Positions 21,957-31,314 of a stretch of 64,000 nucleotides of DNA are shown here, piece by piece. The stretch lies in the NCBI GenBank assembly GCA_030770425.1, contig JASJFT010000032.1:186001-250000 (forward strand), in the 5' to 3' direction. This DNA comes from Darksidea phi. Lineage: Eukaryota > Ascomycota > Dothideomycetes > Pleosporales > Lentitheciaceae. Positions within the stretch are counted from its first letter, which is position 1; each line of letters begins with the position of its first letter. The notes under the pieces were generated by a model that did no database searches, was not told the DNA's origin, and worked only from the letters and a program-made list of their open reading frames with translations. Both the position numbers and the translations under genes were made by a program.

Positions 21957-24285
21957 GAGAGGCGAACTGCGGGAAGGATAGCACGCTTGGTGTAACTGGG
22001 ATTCTAGTCGGCGGCAGAAGTTTGGTTGAGAGCGCGGTCCGAGAAAAAACGGTACGGGGCGGCCTTCTAGCACTTTCTACTGCGATGTTCGCTAACAGCT
22101 GCTGTTGCAGCCCCACGGCGCGTGCGTAAAGAGGCTGGTGCTGGGTGCAGGCTGAGATGTCCCAGACGGCCATGCTCAGCAGCGAGGCGAGGCGAGTCGA
22201 GTCGAGTCGAGTCGAGTTCAGTGAGCACCACAGACTGCATATCTGAGCCCTCAGACACTGCCCATGCTATCCCGACATCACACAGGCTTCCTCATCATAC
22301 ACCCCTATTCACGACCGAGCACACTCTCCCCCCATGGCTTCGCCTCCTCCCCGCAAATCTCGCCAAACGCGAGGTGGATCATCTCTCGCTCCTCCAATCC
22401 GCATCCAGGTGGTTGGTCCTCGCAGAAGCAAAACATCGCCAACGACCCGTGCATAGCAACGGCTACAGGCTCCAATCGAGGCTCTTGACCCTCCCCCTTG
22501 GCAATGCTGAGTTGTTCTGTAGCAACCTGCCTGCCGAATAGTGTGCCAATGCGGGCGGCTTGCGGAGCTGCAGCATTGTTTTGATGCGCCCGCACCCAGG
22601 CGGCATCCGTACGTGAGCCTGCAGAAAGCTAAAAAGCAGTCGGCCTGGAGACGTTGGGGATGAGTGGCATTGCTCGTGTGTCGCTTGCCAGACTATCCTA
22701 CCACGGCCAGCCGTGCTCCCGTAGAGCTGGTGGGTATCTTACTGTGCCCGGTATTTCGCCATCGGAACTAGCTTGCCGAATGTTCGTTGATGTGGTTTAC
22801 GAATTATAACGCTGTAGATTCCGCAGTGACTGCAGTGACGCTTGTTCAGTCTCGGCTTGTATACCAACACAGTCCAGTATCACTACCGTCCTGCATTCTC
22901 TGATTCTGCTAAAGCACGACCATTGGGAAATGAGATTGCAATACTTCCATGAAGACTATTCTCGATTGTGAGTCGTTGGGCTAGAATTCAACCATTATTG
23001 TAGCTGTATATACGTTAGCCCGTTTTGTACTAGCGTCATTGCATGATGCACCCGTGATGCTCATCGTTCACAATCGTCTGAGTATCTGACTTCGCAGCTA
23101 CCTGCTCCATGATTATCTTCTGTGCCTAAAATGTCGCCCGCCGTATTAGTCGATCCGGCGTCCCCAGCCTCTCGCTTGAGTTCGCAGTGTGTTTTCCCCC
23201 AACAGGAAGAACCCGAGGCAATGAATGGCGAATGGTAGGAGGTTTATGCGGTCTGAGGGCTGTTGGAAATGGACCGATAGACGCGGGAAGTGATGCTTAA
23301 AAAACTCCTTACGCGTCAGGTTGGGCTTCCGACCCAGACAAGCGATCTGTGCGAGGGGAGTAGGTTGAAACTACATCGGAGTAGAACATTGTGTAATTAT
23401 TCTCCAGTTAAGAGGGGAGTCGGGCGTAAAAGAATACACCATCTTAAACTTCAAGCCTTCGTATTGCAGTAGATAGACGTGTCTTGCTAACAAGACGATC
23501 GAGCCTAACCTTTCATACCTGCCAATGTTCTCCCTATCAATGAGCTAGGCTGGGTGAGGAGTGTCGTCCCTTCATACTAATACACCTGAACCAGTTGCTG
23601 TCTACTCCGACTTGCATCCATGCCTCATTCCACTCCCCGAATAGATACGGATACCGCGGGATTCTTTCCGCATTGGGCTATAGATCTCTTGCGCATCGCC
23701 GCAGATAGAGCACCTCGTTTGCGTCAAACTAACAATTGACAGCGCCAGAAGCCTCGTAATCTCATCGTTTCCGTCTGAAACATGATTCTCTTCATATGGT
23801 CGACCAAAGTGCCCGCCGTGGCCAATTCCGTCATCGCCCATCCAAAGGTTATCTTATCGCCACGTGCCAAAGCTTAGCTCCCGGACCTCAGGCGGAGCTC
23901 GTACTACAAGGTGCCACCCAACTTCAACTCGGCACAGGATCCTCCTACGGCCGGCAACGCGTGCGCGACGAGTTGCATACTCGCAACAGGGCGCACGAGC
24001 CGTTGAACGGGGACGTCTCGGCTTTTCCCTCCAGTGTCACAAGGACGAACGGCGCTTCAACAAGTCACGGGCGCTTCCAGGTTCTAGCAGTCACTGTCTC
24101 ACTCAGCTACTCGGCAAACCTCGTGGCAATCTCCTCACTGCAATCTCTAACAATCCTCGTCCTGTCGGCTCGCATTTCCTGACCTGGTCCCGCGGCGGGC
24201 GACTCGGAACCTCCACCCCTCTAAGCCTCGTTACAGGCTGCGAGACACCTCCACCCTCCAAGCTATCTTCTCCGCGGTCCCCGCT
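21957..24285. other. Long intergenic region, no supported gene
   Basis: Right of the DnaJ start there is a (GAGTC)n microsatellite at about 22185-22216, then about 2 kb of short frames without motifs. The two genes flanking it are divergent, so it contains both promoters. A short gene without recognisable motifs could be missed. Confidence 0.45.
22185..22216 (+). repeat. GAGGC/GAGTC pentanucleotide microsatellite
   Basis: Two GAGGC-type units are followed by four to five GAGTC units, about 230 bp upstream of the DnaJ start codon. Confidence 0.85.
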
Positions 24286-24674
24286 ATGGGTCTAACATAC
24301 AACGTATACCTTAGCGGAGGCCGCATCTACGGCTGCAAGACGTGCAAGACGCACCTCTCCAACCACGATGACATCCTCAGCAGGGTATGCCTACTTTCCT
24401 AGTATCCTTAATGTGCTATGTCGTTGACATGATGCCCTAGAACTTCCGCGGCCAGCACGGCAAAGCCTACCTCTTCGACCAGGTCGTCAACATCACCGAA
24501 TCGGAACCCAACGAGCGCAACATGACGACCGGCCGCCACGTCGTGCGCGACATACATTGCCGGCAGTGCAAAGAGACGGTCGGCTGGAAATACGACAGGG
24601 CGTATGAGCAGAGCGAGAAATACAAAGAGGGCAAGTTCATTCTGGAGGCAGAGCTACTGTGCACGGTGTCATAA
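24286..24674 (+). CDS. Yippee/Moh1-like zinc-binding protein
   Basis: Two exons, 24286-24384 and 24441-24674, separated by a 56-bp intron, encode 110 aa, the usual Yippee length. The family pattern is complete: a first CxxC pair (GCKTCKTHLSNHDDI), then FRGQHGKAYLF, VVNITESEPNERNMTTGRH, and a second CxxC pair (DIHCRQCKETVGWKY) followed by the KYKEGKFILE tail. The four cysteines bind zinc in a Mis18/cereblon-like fold. Yeast Moh1 and animal Yippee proteins have poorly known roles in growth control and ubiquitin-ligase complexes (GID-linked). The gene is short and split, so simple reading-frame scans miss it. Confidence 0.95.
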
Positions 24675-25227
24675 GCGGGTAGTGACGGATTTGGATGTCA
24701 ACGTGTGGTAGATGGTTCTCCGATCATGCATTTCACTGGAGTTTATGATAGGGATCACGGCGTAGGGTGTATGGTTTGGGCATGTTTCATGTTTGAGCTT
24801 CTGGCGCAGTACGGCAAGGCATTGCACGATTGTTTTAGTATATGGGTGTATGCTCACTCTTGCATCTGACTCTACCTTCCCCAATGACAACTCAGTCTCA
24901 TCCAATATCTGCGCTATTGAGCGGCTCACATAGCAGGCAATGTGATGAGATTACACGTTTCAGCTGCACGTTCCTTGGTCGCGCGACTACCCCGCAGTTG
25001 CCTCGGCCGCGGGGTCGGTGCAGCTTCAGCTAGGCAATGAGAAGACATGCGAATACGCAACGCCAATGTCCACAGCGCCTGTACTTTGGACGATTGATTG
25101 CTCTGTTCCGCCCCTAGATTTATTCTCCTGCTCATCTCTCTTTTCGCTCTACTGAACCCCTCTAGTGCCTTTCCCGTCTTGACTCTTGTTTGTCCGACAC
25201 TCAGCATCTTGGAGGAAGTTGCCCGGC
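24675..25227. other. Intergenic region, no supported gene
   Basis: It separates the Yippee-like gene from the alcohol dehydrogenase gene, both on the plus strand. I see only short frames; it should hold the dehydrogenase promoter. Confidence 0.45.
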
Positions 25228-26450
25228 ATGACCAAAGATATGATGAAAGCCGTTGTCTTCAAAGGGCTCCACAAGGTCGAGATTGAAGATCGACCAATCC
25301 CCACGATACAAGATCCTACAGACATTATTGTCAAGGTGGATAAGGTGCGTTGCTACACCTGCGCCCCGAACCCAGGCCTAACTATCACGTAGACGGCACT
25401 ATGCGGCAGGTACCATCATCCGCACATGGCTGGTCGGAATTGTCGTTGATCAATAAAGCGAACTACACGTCTACCGCGGCCACCAACCCTCCGGCACCGA
25501 CTTCATCATGGGCCATGAGTTCACCGGCCACATTACCGAAGTCGGCTCATCGATCAAGAACTTTCAGGTCGGGGACCGCGTCGTGACCCCCTTTACGGTC
25601 TCCTGCGGGGAATGCTTCTACTGTACGCACGGCTTTAGCTCGCGCTGCGCTAAATCGCAACTCTTCGGCTCAACGGCGTTGGACGGGGGACAGGCAGAGT
25701 ATGTGAGAGTGCCGCTAGCGGATACGAGCGTGGTGAAGGCCCCTGAAGGTGTGAAAGATGATGTATTGGTGCTTATGGCAGACATCTTTCCTACCGGGTG
25801 GTTTGCAGTCAACAATGCGTTCAAAGAGCTGAGCAAAGAGGACATTAGTGAGAGTACAGTCGTCTTGGTGGGCTGTGGTCCCGTCGCTCTCTGCGCTCTT
25901 GTCAACCTCGTCGATTACAGGCCAAAGCACATTCTGGCGGTGGATTCCATCCCGAGTCGGTTGGAACTGGCTAGGAGTTTGGGAGCTGAGCCGTGGAATT
26001 TCATGGAGGACAGGGAGGGCTTGGACAAGAGGGTCAAGGAGCTTACCGATGGCAGGGGTGCAGATGTTGTGGTCGAAGTCGTCGGACTGTCAGCGGCGCT
26101 GAAGATGGGGTTTGAGCTGCTCCGGCCTTGGGGCGTTATTTCCAGCGTCGGTGTCCACAATGGGGAGATCCCCTGGACGGGCAACCAGGCGTACGGGAAG
26201 AACCTGAGGATCCAGATGGGCAGGTGTCCGGTGCGCAGCGTCTTCCCGCAGGCACTCGAGAAGCTCCGGGAGCACCAGGACAAGCTTGGGTGAGTCTTCT
26301 CCCGATATGACTCCTGAGCGCGGAATGCCTGGCTGACGGTTCACAGGTTCATGGCGGACAAGGTCATGCCGCTGAGCCGGGCGGTGGAGGGGTATGATTT
26401 GTTCGACAAGATGAAGGTGCAGAAGGTGGTCTTTGAGGCTCACAAGTAAT
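25228..26450 (+). CDS. Zinc-dependent alcohol dehydrogenase (MDR family)
   Basis: Exons 25228-25344, 25393-25409, 25459-26289 and 26348-26450 give 355 aa; the second exon is only 17 bp (TALCG), yet is required for the catalytic cysteine. Catalytic zinc ligands are C43 (TALCGSELH) and H64/E65 (MGHEFTGH). Structural zinc is bound by C94, C97, C100 and C108 (CGECFYCTHGFSSRC). The Rossmann motif is VLVGCGPVAL, followed by the ADVVVEVVG segment. It resembles YdjJ or glutathione-independent formaldehyde-dehydrogenase-like oxidoreductases, with GSTALDGGQAEYVRVP in the substrate region. It should oxidise an alcohol or reduce an aldehyde with NAD(P) in the cytosol. The substrate is not readable. Confidence 0.92.
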
Positions 26451-27073
26451 TAGACTAGGGGCAACTCAAAATGGCGAGGCTGGACCAATCACATAAATGC
26501 ACGGCCGATCGCCGCGCAGTGGGGGTCCCGATTGGAGACTTTTTGTGAATGTTGTGCAGAGCTTCACCGTTAAGCTGGCCCGTGCGCCCCGACGCGGGGT
26601 GCTGGCGGGCAAGTGGAAGAGGGCAACGCGTCGAGCGTGCTGAGGCGGACAGCGCGCCATTCACCTGCGCAAGCAGAGACTCACGCCGCCTGCCCGCCAC
26701 GCAATGTCCGAGTCCAATTGCTATTGCGATTGCTGCTGCGACTGCGACTGCTACTGCTCGCCGCGCTGGCCCGCCGCTGCATTCCTCCATCAATACGGCA
26801 AGGCCCGCCTCGCTAAAAGCTAACTCTATACGACGACGCCCAAATATTTCTCTTTGTCTGCTGCACCTCCGTCACCTTACCGAATCTCCGCGTCTGCAGC
26901 TCCCCGTGCTTGACCCTCACCTCACCTCTTCTCTTCTCTTCTCTTCTCTCTACCGCACTCCCTCCCTCCCTCCCTCTCCCCTCTCCTCCCCTCCGCTCCG
27001 CTTCCTGTCCGCGTCCTCTACCTGCTGCCGATCCGCACGCACCACCTTCCCCCCCGCCACTTTCGCAACACCT

Positions 27074-27129
27074 GTGAGTAGCTCGGAACCCATGCTTCCT
27101 TACTGCACGTCAACGTCCCTCTAACACAG
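27074..27129 (+). other. Predicted 5' UTR intron 1 of the KH gene
   Basis: GTGAGTAG donor, CTCTAAC branch site and ACACAG acceptor, 56 bp, all in the expected places. Confidence 0.55.
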
Positions 27130-27201
27130 CACGCGATATAGCCCCAGAGCGCTCCTCTACGCGTCTCTCTCCCTCTCCCCATCGCCGCGACTCACACTCC
27201 G

Positions 27202-27251
27202 GTAGGTCTGCGCTAGCCCGGCGCGTCCATACGTCACTGATAGCTGCATAG
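27202..27251 (+). other. Predicted 5' UTR intron 2 of the KH gene
   Basis: GTAGGT donor, a CACTGAT branch-like site and GCATAG acceptor, 50 bp. It ends 28 bp before the start codon. Confidence 0.4.
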
Positions 27252-27279
27252 CACCATCTCCCTAGGCCATTCATACAAC

Positions 27280-28420
27280 ATGTCGGCAGAGGAAGCCCAA
27301 CAGACGGTCCAGGATGCCAGCCCCGTCGCCGAGTCTATGCAGCGCCTGACCGTGAACGACGACGGCGACGTTGCCCCCCGCACCGAGCAAGAGTACGCTG
27401 ACTCGCAGCTCACCCTGCGTGCCATTGTCTCGTCCAAGGAGGCCGGCGTTATCATAGGGAAAGCGGGCAAGAACGTGGCCGACCTGCGCGACGAGACAGG
27501 CGTGCGCGCCGGCGTCAGCAAGGTCGTCCAAGGCGTCCATGACCGCGTGCTCTCCGTCACCGGCCCGCTGTCTGGCATCTCCAAGGCGTACGGCCTGGTC
27601 GCCAAGGGTCTGCTGGAAGGCGCCCCCCAGATGGGCATGGGCGGGCTGATCCGCAGCGACGGGACCCATCGTACGTGTCACTCCGCCGCTGAAATACTGG
27701 GGAGGTGAACAGCAGCTAACGCGCACAGCCATCCGCCTGCTCATCTCCCACAACCAGATGGGCACCATCATTGGCCGCCAAGGGCTGAAGATCAAGCAGA
27801 TCCAAGACTCCTCCGGCGTCCGTATGGTTGCTCAAAAAGAGATGCTCCCGCAGTCCACCGAGCGCATCGTCGAGGTCCAGGGATCACCGCAGGGTATCGA
27901 GAAGGCCGTCTGGGAGATTGGCAAGTGCTTGATCGATGACCACGAGCGCGGCTACGGCACCGTGCTCTACAACCCCGCCGTGAGAGTCCAGCCCGGCGTC
28001 GGTCCTGTTGCGAACGGTGGCGGTAACGGCGGCAGCACCGGAGGCGGCCGTTCGTACAACCGTACCGGCCACGGCGCCGACTTTAGCGACGCGCCTCAGA
28101 CTTTTAACCGGCGATCTGGATCTGATGCGGCTAGCCGTCCACCGCCCCCGACGCACACCGAAGATGGGGAGGAAATGCAGACGCAGAACATCAGCATCCC
28201 CTCCGATATGGTTGGCTGTATCATCGGTCGCGGCGGCAGCAAGATCAGCGAGATCCGCAAGAGCTCCGGCGCACGCATTTCCATTGCGAAGGCGCCGCAT
28301 GATGACACGGGCGAGCGCATGTTCACCATTACCGGCAGCGCAGGCGCCAACGAGAAAGCCTTGTACCTCTTGTACGAGAACCTGGAGGCAGAAAAGATGC
28401 GACGCAGCCAGGCCGAGTAG
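27280..28420 (+). CDS. Three-KH-domain RNA-binding protein (Rnc1/PCBP-like)
   Basis: Exons 27280-27670 and 27729-28420 encode 360 aa. Three KH domains are visible by their GxxG loops: VIIGKAGKNVADLRDETG (about residue 60), TIIGRQGLKIKQIQDSSG (about 145) and CIIGRGGSKISEIRKSSG (about 305). A Gly/Asn-rich, probably disordered linker separates the second and third. This layout is that of PCBP/hnRNP K proteins, of S. pombe Rnc1 and of yeast Pbp2/Hek2, which bind C- or U-rich mRNA and control stability or localisation. The protein is likely cytosolic and nuclear. The long CT-rich leader with introns hints at regulated, strong expression. Confidence 0.93.
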
Positions 28421-29289
28421 AGGGCGCATCGAATGTCGTTGATTGTGCTCCGATCGGACCTTGACAGGCCAGATAGAAAGTGTAGGCGCGTTGATCGCTT
28501 CCTGAGAGATTGGGCCTTTGTATTCATCGTCTTCTGGCCGGCACCTTCTGGCGTGACATCCACTCCGTCACGGATCCCAAAAGCAAGGCTTGCTTACTTC
28601 TCTTCGACTGCCCCCCCTTGTTCTATTACCTATCAGATGGATACCACGGCCGGGGCATTATTTTCTTTGCGCTTTCTTTCTAATTCGAGACTTGAGTGCA
28701 ACTTGAGCGGGTCAGTCACGATGTCATGACTTATGGATACCTATCTGCTTACGGCGCGTGTGCCGGAGCAGATTTCCTTTACGATAAGACCGGGTTGAAG
28801 AACGGCGGCCGAGTCCTCGCGAGAGCGGCGGCCGTCTACCTCTCTGCATCCGACACCTCCCTTTCCTCATCAAACCGACCACCCTCTTCTGCTACGCTCT
28901 CTCTTGCTCTCCGAAACGACACCTTTCTTACCATACTCTCCCTTGACCCCTCTTGCATCCGCACCTTTACTCTCTTCCTTATCGACCCTCCCTACTCTCC
29001 GACCCTGCTTCACATCAACATCACCTACTCCTCCGATACCTCTTGAGACTACGGCTGCAGTTGGCAGGACAAAACTTGTTTTCATCACCTTCTGTGTAGA
29101 GTAGCAATTGAGAGCAGTACTCCGATACGCTGGCGCATGTGATGACTTGTGATGTGTGATGAGAAGATTCAATTGACATGTGGGTATACATTGCTCTTCT
29201 ATCCATATCGCTTTTCTCCAAAGGGTAAAATCTACCTTCTAAACGCCGTCTACCTACCAAACCCGTTTTTGAGCATGGCGTGTGCTCGT
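28421..29289. other. Convergent 3' flanks of the KH and HUT1-like genes
   Basis: No gene is supported. It should contain both 3' untranslated regions. Confidence 0.5.
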
Positions 29290-30650
29290 CTACTGCTTCT
29301 TCAACCCCGCAGCCTCCCTCTTCTTCGCCTCCATCTTCGCCTTCTTCTCCACGCGCTGATACCACGCCTCGGCGCCAATCCCGCCAAACACCAACCCCAC
29401 ACCCAACCATTGCATCTGCGTAACCTTGTGTCCATAAACAACAACGCTCATCAGCATAGTCAACATCTTCCTCGTCACCGTCACCGTAACGAGCAACAAG
29501 GACGAAAAATGCGCCAGCGTGTGGAAAATGAAAACTTGCCCGATAGCGCCGCATGCTGCGAAGGAGAGCACGTCTATGCCGACGGTGGGGTACGTTTTTA
29601 CGAAGGAGAGGGCTTCGCTGAGTTCGCCGGATGAGGTGGGGCTGAGGCCGATGGAGGATGCGAGGGGTGTGCGGGCGAGGTGCGGCGATAGCAGGAGGTA
29701 TGTTGTTGTGAGGAGGGTGCACATGATGTTCTGCGCACACATCATCTGCGGGCCGGTGAAGCCTCTGAACTTGGTAAAGATCTGGTCTTGGATGGTATTT
29801 GTGAGGCCATCGAAGAGGAGATTGATGCCCAGCAGCGCCAGACCGAAGAGTTTGTTCGCATCCGCAGCGTTGGCGGAAGCGTGTTTGGCGGTCTTCTTCG
29901 CGGTCGAGGGATTGTACACGGTGAAGACGGAGACGCCTAGCGTGACGATGAGGACGACGAGGTATTTGTACACGGGGTATTTCTTCTGGAAGATAGTGAC
30001 GTGGAGGAACATGACCGGCAGCAGCTTGCAGCTCTTGGCCAGGATAAACGTGACATAGTCGATGTGTTTTAAGCTGGCGTAGCCGAACGGCGAGGCGAGG
30101 GACGATGTGATGGCGATGGTGAGCAGCGGGAGCAGGATCTGAGCCGAGGGGAAGACGGCGGGGACGCTGCGGGCGCCTGTTTTGGGATCGCGCGGCGCCG
30201 TCGCGTACAGGTAGATGGCGCCTGTGCAGGCGGCGAAGGCGGACTGAACGGTGTTGAGGAAGACGGAGTATGTGAAGCGGACATTCTTCGCGCCGTACGT
30301 CGTCGTTGTGATTTTTTCTTGGAAGTAGCCCCAGCTCAGACTGCAACACCTCCCTGTTAGCATTCCGCCGTGCTGTCCACGTCCCCTGTCTTTCTACCGT
30401 GGTGGGTGGTAGGAGGGGCTACTTACAAAGCGCCGTATATCCCGCCTACGCAAATCGCCAGCGCCAAAAGTCCGGCTTGCTTCTGCTCCTGCGGATCGCG
30501 CGCCGCCGCTTCAGCCACTTCCTCCATTTTCCTTTCTATCCTCTCCGAGACGCTCTGGCGACGGCGGCGGGGCGTGCCATTGCTACCATTCTGGGCATGA
30601 GTTTCCGAGGGCGTACGGCGGAGCGGGGTACTAGGTTTCGAGCGCGCCAT
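29290..30650 (-). CDS. UDP-galactose/UDP-glucose transporter, HUT1/SLC35B1 type
   Basis: Exons 30650-30427 and 30340-29290 (86-bp intron) encode 424 aa. Residues 1-55 are basic and cytosolic, then the nucleotide-sugar transporter fold begins with GIYGAFLSWGYFQEK(I)TT, which matches the conserved first helix of HUT1 (FL(T/S)W...QE..TT). Further marks are ASLKHIDYVTFILAKSCKLLPVM, the classic YxxxxLaKSCKxiPVM helix of the UAA family, FDGLTNTIQDQ, and the C-terminal TVTVTRKMLTMLMSVV. The C terminus is lysine-rich, suiting retention in the ER. It likely imports UDP-sugars into the ER for glycosylation or protein folding quality control. Confidence 0.93.
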
Positions 30651-31314
30651 TGCAACGACTATCCTCTAGGAATTGCGAAATCGAGAATGTAAGAAAGCGA
30701 GCACAGCGGTGGGGAGCTCAAGGGACTCGCGCGGAGAACGACTCGCGGGAAGCAGTTAGCCAGATGTGGCGATGTAGCCTCAAGTATCCATGGACTGTAA
30801 AGGGGGCTTTTCTGAAAGGGACCGTGGTGGAATGCAAGCTTATATCACCTCCGGTGACATCGCAAAGTTAAAGGTGGCATCAAGCTCTCGGAGGTCCGCT
30901 AATCTCGCACAGACCCTCCCGTTCAGCCTCAACCGTCGGAATTCGGAACACACATTCCGAACTAGTGCGCCCCGGCAGCTAAGTTGCGGTACAAGATGGC
31001 AGTAGCTTTAGTATAAGGTAATAGGTGCCGAAGCCCCCCGGATCAGCTTTACCACCTTCTCAGGGCCGTACACGCATACGAGCACGATTCGCATGCTAGC
31101 CAAAAGACAAGACTTGTCACCTTACAAAAGTACAGTCCTGCCATCTTGAGCTTTGACTAGATCATTTGTAATTTACAAGTGATAGGTCCATCGCATTATC
31201 TCTATGCTATCAAATGCGCGCAAGCAACGAATATGGGTATCATCCACGACTAACAAGCCTCCCAAAAGGAACAACCACCAGCTGCTATGGATCGGAGCCC
31301 AACAGCAATCAGCA
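30651..31314. other. Intergenic, no supported gene
   Basis: It contains the upstream region of the HUT1-like gene and the 3' flank of the next minus-strand gene. No further gene seen. Confidence 0.45.

Larger units (their letters stand above)
26451..27279. promoter_or_regulatory. Promoter and long pyrimidine-rich 5' leader of the KH gene
   Basis: From about 26920 to 27060 the plus strand is a near-continuous CT tract (CTTCTCTT, CCCTCCCTCC units), typical of strongly expressed fungal genes. Two introns are predicted in the leader at 27074-27129 and 27202-27251. No other gene is supported. Confidence 0.6.

Noticed and set aside
22185..22216. GAGTC microsatellite as a heat-shock element of the DnaJ gene
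   Set aside because: Heat-shock elements are inverted nGAAn units; the repeat has none, so it is treated as a plain microsatellite.
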